DNA of 6,920 nucleotides from a bacterium (GCA_035370465.1 DAOOVW010000052.1:1-6920); one strand, 5' to 3'. Shown: positions 1 to 6,278, counted from the stretch's first letter. Numbers and translations: made by a program. The notes: generated from the letters alone by a model not told the origin.

Positions 1-46
1 TCAAAAATTTTATAGTTATTATATATTTAGATGACAAAATTTTTGA
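1..46. repeat. 11-bp perfect inverted repeat downstream of the last gene
   Basis: TCAAAAATTTT (1-11) and AAAATTTTTGA (36-46) are exact reverse complements around a 24-nt loop; the arm may extend beyond the window edge. A smaller hairpin AAAAG/CTTTT (46-59) sits next to it. Together they lie 20-80 nt past the stop of the minus-strand oxidoreductase and could form a weak, A/T-rich transcription end. In DNA this AT-rich, chance pairing is also possible. Confidence 0.35.
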
Positions 47-79
47 AAAGTTTACTTTTGAATATTTTATTGTTAGTTA

Positions 80-1243
80 TTATTTCAATTCAATCCATCT
101 TTCCTCTTTTATTGACCTATTAACTGCTTCAAGAACTTCCTGGCATTTTATTCCATCATAAAAGTTTGGAGATGGATTTTCACCTTTTTCAATTGAATTG
201 AATATATCTGCAACCATATTTATAAATGATTCTCCATATCCAATAATATGCCCTGCGGGCCACCAGTTAGCAGAATAAGGATGGGATGGTTCTGTGGCAA
301 TTATTGTTCTAAAACCAGAAGCATAGTCAGGGTCATCTGTACTATAATATTGCAACTCATTAAGACGCTCTAAATTAAATATAATGCTTCCTTTACTCCC
401 ATTTATTTCAAATCTTTGATAGTTTTTTCTTCCTGCTGCAAATCTCGTTGCTTCAAAAGAACCAATTACTCCATTTTTAAACTTTGCAAGAAAAATTGTT
501 GCATCATCAACATCTACAATTCCTTTTTCTTTACTTTTTTCTTTATCTTTAAGCCCTGTTTCTAATTTTTCTGTTTCTTCTAATAGTGGTCTTTGTTTTA
601 TAAATGTTTTATTCATACCAATAACCTGGTCAAATTCACCAACTAAATATCTTGCCATATCAATTAAGTGTGCATTTAAATCCCCATGTGCACCACTTCC
701 TGCAATTTCTTTTTGAAGTCGCCATACAAGAGGAAATTCAGGGTCAATAATCCAGTCCTGAAGATAAACAGCCCTTATGTGATAAATTTTTCCTAATTTT
801 CCTTCATCTATCAGTTTTTTTGCCAGCCCAATAGCAGGTAATTTTCTGTAATTAAAACAAATTGCATGTTTAACTCCATATTTTTCAGCAACTTCAACCA
901 TTTTATATGCATCCTCAATTCTGGATGCTAATGGTTTTTCACAAAATATAATTTTCCCATTTTTTGCTGCTTCAATTGCTATTTCTTTATGTGCATTTGG
1001 TGGCGTCGTTATATCGATCATATCAATATCATCTCTCGTAACAACTTTTCTCCAGTCCGTCTCGTATTCTTCCCATCCAAATCTATCTTTTGCAATAGAT
1101 AATGGTTTTTTACTCCTTCCACAAATTACTTTCATAATAGGTCTAATAGAAAGTTGGAAAAAAAGTCCAACATCTTTATAAGCATGAGAGTGGGCTTTCC
1201 CCATAAATTTATATCCAATAAGTCCAATTTTAATCTCTTTCAT
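80..1243 (-). CDS. Gfo/Idh/MocA-family NAD(P)-dependent oxidoreductase
   Basis: Predicted cytoplasmic dehydrogenase of 387 residues; the substrate is probably a sugar, inositol or related polyol, but the sequence does not say which. What is seen: an N-terminal Rossmann fold with the glycine-rich stretch GLIGYKFMGKAHSHA (about residues 7-21), the family's EKP motif with the likely catalytic Lys103, and the C-terminal domain motif GDLNAHLIDMARYL with Asp188 and His192. A WWPAGHIIGYGESF stretch (about 327-340) and an FYDGIKCQEVLEAV stretch near the end are typical of a large subgroup of these enzymes. The start is ATG 1243 because a GGGGAGGGG Shine-Dalgarno precedes it; an upstream in-frame start at 1282 would add 13 lysine-rich residues encoded inside recA. 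The first 14 nt overlap the end of recA, so translation is probably coupled. A lysine/glutamate-rich linker (about 222-240) precedes the VDVDDA strand. Family assignment is firm; substrate is unknown. Confidence 0.93.
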   Translation of the reverse strand: MKEIKIGLIGYKFMGKAHSHAYKDVGLFFQLSIRPIMKVICGRSKKPLSIAKDRFGWEEYETDWRKVVTRDDIDMIDITTPPNAHKEIAIEAAKNGKIIFCEKPLASRIEDAYKMVEVAEKYGVKHAICFNYRKLPAIGLAKKLIDEGKLGKIYHIRAVYLQDWIIDPEFPLVWRLQKEIAGSGAHGDLNAHLIDMARYLVGEFDQVIGMNKTFIKQRPLLEETEKLETGLKDKEKSKEKGIVDVDDATIFLAKFKNGVIGSFEATRFAAGRKNYQRFEINGSKGSIIFNLERLNELQYYSTDDPDYASGFRTIIATEPSHPYSANWWPAGHIIGYGESFINMVADIFNSIEKGENPSPNFYDGIKCQEVLEAVNRSIKEERWIELK

Positions 1244-2258
1244 TTTTCCCCTCCCCTTTTTTTGTTTCTTTTTTAACAACAAATCCGCTTTTTTCTTTAA
1301 CCTTATTTTCTATTTCATCATAAAGTTTCTGGTTTGTTTTTAAAATTTTTATCATATTATCTACACCTTGCTCTAATGTCTTCCCATCATAATAAAAATA
1401 ACTTCCTTTTTTCTCCAATATCCCAAAACTAATGGCTGCATCAATTAAAGATGCTTCTTTGCTTATTCCTTCTCCATAATAAAAATCTAAAATAACTTCT
1501 TTAAATGGTGGAGCAACTTTATTTTTTACAACTTTTACTTTTACCCGGTTTCCTATAAGGTCCTCACCTCTTTTAATACTTTCAATTCTTCTTAATTCAA
1601 GACGGACTGAAGCATAGAATTTTAAAGCCCTTCCTCCAGGTGTTGTTTCTGGATTTCCAAAAAAAACACCTATTTTTTCTCTTACTTGATTTATAAAAAT
1701 TGTTGATGTATTTGATTTGCTTATATAACCAGTCAATTTTCTTAATGCCTGAGACATTAACCTTGCCTGTAATCCCATAACACTATCTCCCATCTCTCCT
1801 TCTAATTCTGCTTTTGGGACAAGAGCAGCAACTGAATCAATGACAATAACATCAATTGCATTACTTCTTATAAGTGCTTCTGCTATTTCCAATGCCTGTT
1901 CACCTGAGTCAGGTTGACTGACAAGCATATCTTCAATTTTCAAACCCAATTTTTTTGCATAATTTGGGTCCAAGGCATGTTCAACATCAATAAAAGCAAC
2001 CTGCCCCCCTGCTTTTTGTGCCTGTGCTAATACACTTAAAGCAAGAGTGGTTTTTCCAGAAGATTCCTGTCCAAAAATTTCTGTTACCCTTCCTCTTGGA
2101 ATACCACCAACACCAAGTGCAATATCTAAGGAAATTGCTCCTGTTGGTATTACAGGAACTTCAATATGCGTTTTTTCTCCTAATTTCATTATTGAACCTT
2201 TTCCAAATTCTTTTTCTATCTGAGATATTGTAAGTTCAAGTGCTTTTTCCTTTTCCAT
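1230..2258 (-). CDS. recA: Recombinase RecA
   Basis: RecA recombinase, 342 residues, the ATP-dependent strand-exchange protein of homologous recombination and, in many bacteria, the co-protease for LexA. What is seen: Walker A GQESSGKT (63-70), the IDVEHALDP segment with the likely catalytic Glu93, Walker B VIVIDS (137-142), DNA-binding loop 1 around EGEMGDSVMGLQARLMSQ (153-170), loop 2 around INQVREKIGVFFGNPETTPGG (189-209) and KVVKNKVAPPF (242-252). All core residues are present. Walker A has Gln where E. coli RecA has Pro, and the C-terminal tail is lysine-rich instead of acidic. The start is ATG 2258; a TTG at 2273 is in frame, but it overlaps the GGAGG site that serves ATG 2258. thpR ends 4 nt upstream and the next gene begins inside recA. 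No LexA/SOS-like operator was seen upstream, so transcription may come from the ilv promoter or from an internal one. Confidence 0.98.
   Translation of the reverse strand: MEKEKALELTISQIEKEFGKGSIMKLGEKTHIEVPVIPTGAISLDIALGVGGIPRGRVTEIFGQESSGKTTLALSVLAQAQKAGGQVAFIDVEHALDPNYAKKLGLKIEDMLVSQPDSGEQALEIAEALIRSNAIDVIVIDSVAALVPKAELEGEMGDSVMGLQARLMSQALRKLTGYISKSNTSTIFINQVREKIGVFFGNPETTPGGRALKFYASVRLELRRIESIKRGEDLIGNRVKVKVVKNKVAPPFKEVILDFYYGEGISKEASLIDAAISFGILEKKGSYFYYDGKTLEQGVDNMIKILKTNQKLYDEIENKVKEKSGFVVKKETKKGEGKNERD
1248..1256 (-). promoter_or_regulatory. Ribosome binding site deciding the start of the 3' oxidoreductase gene
   Basis: On the minus strand GGGGAGGGG followed by AAAA and ATG (1243). 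The GGAGG core sits 6 nt from the ATG. It lies inside the last codons of recA, which supports ATG 1243 rather than the longer reading frame that begins at 1282. Confidence 0.85.
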
Positions 2259-2262
2259 TTTT

Positions 2263-2814
2263 TTATCCTCCAAGTTTATAGGTCTCTAAATCCTCATAAA
2301 TTGGACCACTTTTTGTTAATTTACTATTTATAAGAGAAAAGTTTTCAACTTTAAAACTACTTATGACCATATTATACTTTTCTTTTAATTTTTCAATAAA
2401 TCCTAAATCGGGTGTGGACTTAAATCTTGCTATTGTAATATGTTCTGTAAATCTATTTTCTTCTTTATATCCAATAGTTACAAGTTGCCTCTCAATTTCT
2501 GAATTTAACTTTTTAAGTTTCCCATGACTTTCAACTCCAATCCATAAGACCCTGATTTTTTTATCATCTGGAAAACTTCCTATTTTCCCTATTGAGACAT
2601 CAAAGGAACTAAATTTCTTTTTAACTTCGTTTAATTTCTCATCAATATTTCCAACATCTTTTTCGCCTACTTCTCCAAGAAACTTTAATGTAATATGCAA
2701 ATTTTCAGGTGATACAACTTTAACTTCTCTAACTTTTTTCCTTAAAGATGCTTCAATTTTTCTTATTTCTTCTTTTAAATTATCAGGTAATTTTATTCCA
2801 ACAAATAGTCGCAT
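2263..2814 (-). CDS. thpR: RNA 2',3'-cyclic phosphodiesterase (2H family, LigT-like)
   Basis: ThpR/LigT-type 2H phosphoesterase of 183 residues. Members hydrolyse RNA 2',3'-cyclic phosphate ends to 2'-phosphate, and some seal tRNA halves in vitro; the biological role in bacteria is poorly defined. What is seen: the N-terminal MRLFVGIKLP strand typical of the family and the two catalytic HxTx motifs, HITL (40-43) and HITI (125-128), about 85 residues apart as expected. The family N-terminus fits ATG 2814 well. However, no Shine-Dalgarno lies within 15 nt of it, and the best one (GGAGGTGA) is 29 nt upstream. An in-frame ATG at 2853 or GTG at 2847 would add 13 or 11 residues (MEVRGKFIRYFIK) encoded partly by a palindromic repeat. 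The gene ends 4 nt before recA and supplies recA's ribosome site. The thpR-recA neighbourhood is known in several bacterial groups. Confidence 0.93.
   Translation of the reverse strand: MRLFVGIKLPDNLKEEIRKIEASLRKKVREVKVVSPENLHITLKFLGEVGEKDVGNIDEKLNEVKKKFSSFDVSIGKIGSFPDDKKIRVLWIGVESHGKLKKLNSEIERQLVTIGYKEENRFTEHITIARFKSTPDLGFIEKLKEKYNMVISSFKVENFSLINSKLTKSGPIYEDLETYKLGG
2267..2271 (-). promoter_or_regulatory. recA ribosome binding site inside the end of thpR
   Basis: GGAGG on the minus strand, 8 nt before ATG 2258. The same bases encode the final Gly-Gly of ThpR just before its TAA. This decides the recA start and rules out TTG 2273, which would begin inside the site. Confidence 0.85.
2371..2396 (-). 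promoter_or_regulatory. Weak candidate internal promoter for recA inside thpR
   Basis: A perfect TATAAT (2376-2371, minus strand) lies about 110 nt before the recA start. The best -35-like hexamers are TTGAAA (2396-2391) with a short 14-nt spacer, or a poor TTATTG at the normal 17-nt spacing. In DNA this AT-rich a TATAAT is expected by chance, so this is only a candidate for recA expression independent of the ilv genes. Confidence 0.2.
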
Positions 2815-2843
2815 TTTAATAAAATATCTAATAAATTTTCCCC

Positions 2844-2851
2844 TCACCTCC
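2844..2851 (-). promoter_or_regulatory. Perfect Shine-Dalgarno-like GGAGGTGA, displaced from the thpR start
   Basis: GGAGGTGA is an 8-nt complement of the usual 16S rRNA 3' end (UCACCUCC). It lies 29 nt before the family-typical ATG 2814, too far for normal use. It lies just after ATG 2853 and overlaps GTG 2847. The sequence is also part of the CCCCTCACCTCC flank of the adjoining palindromic repeat, so the match may be coincidental. Confidence 0.4.
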
Positions 2852-2852
2852 A

Positions 2853-2875
2853 TCCTCTCCCCTTAGGGGAGAGGA
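2853..2875. repeat. GC-rich perfect hairpin, possible dispersed palindromic (REP/MITE-like) repeat
   Basis: Two 10-bp arms, TCCTCTCCCC (2853-2862) and GGGGAGAGGA (2866-2875), are separated by the loop TTA. The arms are far richer in G+C than the surrounding DNA. On the left the sequence continues as CCCCTCACCTCCA (2840-2852), and on the right as AAGATGGGATATTTG (2876-2890). This is like an imperfect or decayed version of the CCCTCACC...CTCTCCCC / GGGGAGAG...GGTGAGGG palindromes scattered in many bacterial genomes. Neither strand has a T-run after the stem, so it is not a classical intrinsic terminator. It lies between ilvC and thpR and may stabilise or attenuate the transcript. The hairpin is seen directly; repeat status is inference. 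Confidence 0.7.
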
Positions 2876-2898
2876 AAGATGGGATATTTGACTGGTAT

Positions 2899-3894
2899 TT
2901 ATTTACCTTTTAGCCAGGGCATCATACTTCTCATTTTTGCCCCCACTTTCTCAATTAAATGTTCTCTTGCCTCTTCTTTTAGTGAATTATAAACAGGTCT
3001 ACCTGCTTGATTTTCAAGTATCCATTCCAGAGCAAATTTACCTGTCTGTATTTCTTTTAAAATATCTTTCATCTCTTCTCTAACACACTCATTTATAACT
3101 CTTGGACCCCTTGTCATATCACCATATTCAGCAGTATCACTCACAACATCTCTCATTCCCTGAATTCCTCTTGTATTTATTAAATCAACAATTAGTTTCA
3201 ATTCGTGACATGTTTCATAATATGCAACTTCTGGTTGATATCCACTTTCAACAAGTATTTCAAAAGCATCTTTTATAAGTTGAGTTACTCCACCACAAAG
3301 AACAACCTGCTCACCAAAAAGGTCTGTTTCTGTTTCTTCTTTAAATGTTGTTTCAACTACTCCACATCTTGTTCCTCCTAAACCCTTTGCATATGCAAGT
3401 GCAATTTTAAGGGCATTTCCAGTTGGATTTTGATAAACAGCCACTAAACATGGAACTCCCTGACCTTGAGCAAACTGTTCCCTAACAAGGTCTCCAGGAC
3501 CTTTTGGCGCGACCATAAAAACATCTATATCTTCTGGTGGGACAATTTGATTAAAACGTATTGAAAAACCATGTGCAAACCCCATTGCCTGCCCTTTTTT
3601 TAAATTTGGATGAATAAAATTTTTATAAACAGTTGGCTGTGCATTATCCTGAACAAGCATCATAAAAACATCACATGTTTTAACAACTTCTGCTGCATCA
3701 ACTACTTTAAAATCATCATTTACTGCCTTTTTATAGGCAGGGGTTCCTTCTAACTCAGAAACAACAACATCAACCCCGCTATCTCTTAAATTTAGAGCAT
3801 GTGCCCTTCCCTGACTACCATATCCTATAATTCCAACCTTTTTACCACTAAAAACACCTAAATCAGCATCTTTCTCATAATAAATCTTTGCCAT
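2899..3894 (-). CDS. ilvC: Ketol-acid reductoisomerase, class I
   Basis: Second enzyme of branched-chain amino-acid synthesis: Mg2+-dependent isomerisation and NAD(P)H reduction of acetolactate or acetohydroxybutyrate to the dihydroxy acid. 331 residues, the usual class I length. What is seen: the Rossmann motif GIIGYGSQGRAHALNLRDSG (21-40), AHG with His108, APKGPG with Lys131, the metal ligands DLFGEQ (Asp191, Glu195) and YETCHE (Glu227, Glu231), and Ser252 in SDTAEYGD. All catalytic residues are present. The cofactor loop SELEGTPAY (46-54) differs from the common NADPH-type GLREGSKSW: Arg48 is Leu, the loop Lys and the second Ser are Pro and Ala, and an acidic Glu47 is present. NADH preference is therefore plausible. 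Start ATG 3894 has AGGAGG 5 nt upstream. ilvN ends 14 nt upstream; the gene is third in the ilvBNC unit. Confidence 0.98.
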   Translation of the reverse strand: MAKIYYEKDADLGVFSGKKVGIIGYGSQGRAHALNLRDSGVDVVVSELEGTPAYKKAVNDDFKVVDAAEVVKTCDVFMMLVQDNAQPTVYKNFIHPNLKKGQAMGFAHGFSIRFNQIVPPEDIDVFMVAPKGPGDLVREQFAQGQGVPCLVAVYQNPTGNALKIALAYAKGLGGTRCGVVETTFKEETETDLFGEQVVLCGGVTQLIKDAFEILVESGYQPEVAYYETCHELKLIVDLINTRGIQGMRDVVSDTAEYGDMTRGPRVINECVREEMKDILKEIQTGKFALEWILENQAGRPVYNSLKEEAREHLIEKVGAKMRSMMPWLKGK

Positions 3895-3908
3895 TTCTTC
3901 CTCCTTTT

Positions 3909-4418
3909 TTACTTTTTTTCAATAGTTTCTCTTGATATCGCAATTTTACCTGTTCTGATAAACTCTTTAAAACCAAATGGTTTAAGAAGGTCAACCAGAG
4001 CATCTAATTTTGAAGTATCTCCTACCGCTTCAATAGTTAGTGTTTTCTTTCCTACACTTATTATTTTTGCTCTAAAAATTTGGACAAGTTGCAAAACCTC
4101 CTGCCTCTCATTAAAATTGTTAATTGATAACTTAATAAGAGCAAGCTCTCTCTCAATAAAATCCTGTTCTGTTAGGTCCTGAACTTTTATAACATCTATG
4201 AGTTTATTTAATTGTTTATATATCTGTTCAAGTATTTTTTCATCCCCCCTAACAACAATTATCATTCTTGAAACAGTTGGGTCATCTGTCTCTGCAACTG
4301 AGAGGGAATCAATATTATAACCCCTTGCAGAAAAAAGTCCTGCAATTTTTGACAGAACTCCAAATTTATTTTCAACAGTTACTGAAATAATATGCGGTTT
4401 TATGCCGTTATTATTCAT
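3909..4418 (-). CDS. ilvN: Acetolactate synthase small (regulatory) subunit
   Basis: Regulatory subunit of acetolactate synthase, 169 residues, a length close to IlvH-type small subunits. It binds the catalytic subunit, raises its activity and usually confers feedback inhibition by valine. What is seen: an N-terminal ACT domain (about residues 8-80) with HIISVTVENKFGVLSKIAGL and RGYNIDSLSVAET, including the Gly-Val-Leu turn and Asn35 at the position linked to valine binding in characterised homologues. A C-terminal domain (about 85-165) ends in EFIRTGKIAISRE, the family's usual finish. Start ATG 4418 has GGGAG 5 nt upstream. It begins 10 nt after the ilvB stop, so the two subunits are made from one transcript. 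The symbol ilvN/ilvH is interchangeable by convention. Valine sensitivity is inferred, not shown. Confidence 0.97.
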   Translation of the reverse strand: MNNNGIKPHIISVTVENKFGVLSKIAGLFSARGYNIDSLSVAETDDPTVSRMIIVVRGDEKILEQIYKQLNKLIDVIKVQDLTEQDFIERELALIKLSINNFNERQEVLQLVQIFRAKIISVGKKTLTIEAVGDTSKLDALVDLLKPFGFKEFIRTGKIAISRETIEKK

Positions 4419-4428
4419 TTTTTCTCCC

Positions 4429-6096
4429 TTATGCTATTCCTTCAAGCATCTGGTCCAATGAAGCACCTGCAGGTACCATTGGAAAAACATTTTCTTCTGG
4501 TTCAATTCTACAATCAAGCATAACGACTTTTTCTTTCTCCTCCAAAACCTTATCTATTACTTTATCAAATTCCTCTTTTGTTTTTACTCTATATCCAATT
4601 GCCCCATAACTTTCTGCTAATTTAACAAAATCAGGCTGACCATTTGCAATACAGGTAAAAGCATATTTTCTATTATAAAACAATTGTTGCCATTGTCTCA
4701 CCATTCCTAAATACCCATTGTTAAGAATAATAATTTTTACAGGAATTTTATTTGAAACTGCTGTTGCAAGTTCCTGAATATTCATCTGTATACTTCCATC
4801 CCCTGCAATATCAATAACAATTTCATATGGATTTGCGACTTTTGCACCAATTGCAGCAGGAAAACCAAATCCCATTGTTCCAAGTCCACCTGATGTAATA
4901 AAAGTTCTTGGCTTTTTAAATCTATAAAATTGTGCTGTCCACATTTGATTTTGTCCAACTTCTGTTGCAATTATTGCCTCTCCTTTTGTAATCTCTGATA
5001 TTTTTTCTATTACATATTGTGGTTTAAATCCATTGTTATCATATTTAAGAGGGTTCTCATTTTTCCATTTTTTGACTTTCTCCTGCCATTGTTCAATATC
5101 CAATTTTTTTGCCTCTTCTAATAATTTTTTTAAAACATTTTTTGCATCACCAACTATTGGAACATCTACTTCAACATTTTTACTTATTGCAGCTGGGTCA
5201 ATATCAATGTGAATAATTTTTGCTTTTGGAGCAAAATTCTCTATTTTCCCTGTCACTCTGTCATCAAACCTGCATCCAATAGAAATAATTAAATCACTTT
5301 CAACAATTGCATAATTTGCATATTTTGTTCCATGCATACCAGGCATACCCAATGAAAGAGGATGCCTTACATCCATACAACCAAGACCCATAAGAGTAAA
5401 GGCAACTGGAATCCCTGTTTTTTCAACAAATTCATTCAATTCACTACTTGCGTTAGAACTTATAATTCCTCCACCTGCTATTATTACTGGTTTTTTTGAA
5501 CTTTCAATTAACTCCCATGCTTTCTCAATTTGTTTTGGATGTCCTTCATAAACGGGCTTATAACTTCTCATTTCAATTTTTGATGGATAATTGAATTTTC
5601 CTTCCATACTCTGTATATTAGCAGGAAAATCAATTAAAACAGGTCCAGGTCTACCTGTTGTTGCAATATAAAATGCCTCTTTCACAACTTTGCATATCTC
5701 ATTTACATCTTTTATTAAATAATTATGTTTTGTTATTGGCCTTGTTATTCCAGTAGTATCAACTTCCTGAAAAGCATCATTTCCAATTAAATGAGTTGCA
5801 ACCTGTCCTGTAATTGCAACCATTGGTATTGAATCCATATAAGCAGTTGCAATTCCTGTAACAAGATTTGTTGACCCGGGACCAGAAGTAGCAAGACAAA
5901 CCCCAACTTTTCCAGATGACCTTGAATAACCATCAGCAGCATGAGCAGCACCCTGTTCATGCCTTGTTAAAATAAATCTTATCCCACTATCAAAAAGAAC
6001 ATCACAAAATGGTAAAACTGTTCCACCTGGATAACCAAATATAACTTCAACTTTTTCTTTTTTCAAACATTCTATAAATATCTTTGCACCTTTCAT
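4429..6096 (-). CDS. ilvB: Acetolactate synthase large (catalytic) subunit
   Basis: ThDP-, FAD- and Mg2+-dependent acetohydroxyacid synthase catalytic subunit, 555 residues. It condenses pyruvate with pyruvate or 2-oxobutyrate, the first shared step of valine, leucine and isoleucine synthesis. What is seen, in order: the N-terminal ThDP-binding domain with FGYPGGTVLP (20-29) and catalytic Glu47 in RHEQGAAHAADGY; ATSGPGSTNLVTGIATAYMDS (69-89); FQEVDTTGITRPITKH (109-124); the central FAD domain with IIAGGG (205-210) and GCRFDDRVTG (274-283); and the C-terminal GDGS...NN ThDP motif (432-460) followed by GMVRQWQ, with the Trp that contacts sulfonylurea herbicides in homologues. ATG 6096 is chosen because GGAGAG lies 4 nt upstream; ATG 6108 (four residues longer) has no ribosome site. 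It is the first gene of ilvBNC, about 25 nt downstream of a likely promoter. Confidence 0.98.
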   Translation of the reverse strand: MKGAKIFIECLKKEKVEVIFGYPGGTVLPFCDVLFDSGIRFILTRHEQGAAHAADGYSRSSGKVGVCLATSGPGSTNLVTGIATAYMDSIPMVAITGQVATHLIGNDAFQEVDTTGITRPITKHNYLIKDVNEICKVVKEAFYIATTGRPGPVLIDFPANIQSMEGKFNYPSKIEMRSYKPVYEGHPKQIEKAWELIESSKKPVIIAGGGIISSNASSELNEFVEKTGIPVAFTLMGLGCMDVRHPLSLGMPGMHGTKYANYAIVESDLIISIGCRFDDRVTGKIENFAPKAKIIHIDIDPAAISKNVEVDVPIVGDAKNVLKKLLEEAKKLDIEQWQEKVKKWKNENPLKYDNNGFKPQYVIEKISEITKGEAIIATEVGQNQMWTAQFYRFKKPRTFITSGGLGTMGFGFPAAIGAKVANPYEIVIDIAGDGSIQMNIQELATAVSNKIPVKIIILNNGYLGMVRQWQQLFYNRKYAFTCIANGQPDFVKLAESYGAIGYRVKTKEEFDKVIDKVLEEKEKVVMLDCRIEPEENVFPMVPAGASLDQMLEGIA

Positions 6097-6100
6097 TTTT

Positions 6101-6106
6101 CTCTCC
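6101..6106 (-). promoter_or_regulatory. ilvB ribosome binding site deciding its start
   Basis: GGAGAG then AAAA then ATG 6096 on the minus strand. The alternative ATG 6108 overlaps this site and is preceded only by A/T-rich sequence (TTAAATAATGA), so the shorter protein is favoured. Confidence 0.75.
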
Positions 6107-6129
6107 ATTCATTATTTAACTTATGAAAT

Positions 6130-6156
6130 ATTATATCACAAAAAAAACAAAATCAA
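6130..6156 (-). promoter_or_regulatory. Likely sigma-70-type promoter of ilvBNC with extended -10
   Basis: Minus strand TGTGATATAAT (6140-6130) contains a perfect TATAAT with the TGn extension. A -35-like TTGATT (6156-6151) lies 15 nt upstream, short but tolerable with an extended -10. A start of transcription near 6123 would leave a 5' leader of only about 26 nt, leaving no room for a leader peptide, T-box or attenuator. A TCAAATTTGA palindrome overlaps the -35 region and could be an operator. Confidence 0.55.
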
Positions 6157-6244
6157 ATTTGACAACATAGAGTTTGACCAGATACAAAGAAGGTTGGTCT
6201 GTATTCTTGAACCCTGTATTGATAAATGTCCTGTAAAAGGTATT

Positions 6245-6278
6245 AAAAAATAAAATTGCCTTTTGTATATTACAAAAG
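6245..6278 (-). terminator. Weak terminator-like hairpin after the upstream oxidoreductase gene
   Basis: On the minus strand CTTTTGTA (6278-6271), loop ATA, TACAAAAG (6267-6260): a perfect 8-bp but A/T-rich stem. It is followed by GCAATTTTATTTTTT (6259-6245), a T-rich tail starting a few nt after the stem. It lies 9 nt beyond the stop codon of the upstream gene, the right place for a terminator. The low G+C of the stem makes it weak. Confidence 0.45.

Noticed and set aside
1244..1282. 13-residue N-terminal extension of the downstream oxidoreductase
   Set aside because: The lysine-rich extension is only the recA 3' end read in another frame; the strong ribosome site before ATG 1243 and the family N-terminus favour the shorter protein.
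2018..2233. 71-codon plus-strand open frame inside recA
   Set aside because: It is antisense to the most conserved part of recA, is leucine/phenylalanine-rich low-complexity sequence, and has no ribosome site or recognisable motif.
2853..2875. GC-rich hairpin as an intrinsic terminator for ilvC
   Set aside because: Neither strand shows a T-run after the stem; the bases following are ATGGAGG on the minus strand and AAGATGG on the plus strand.
4782..4970. 62-codon minus-strand open frame inside ilvB
   Set aside because: It is an alternative frame within the conserved ThDP domain of ilvB and has no family resemblance.
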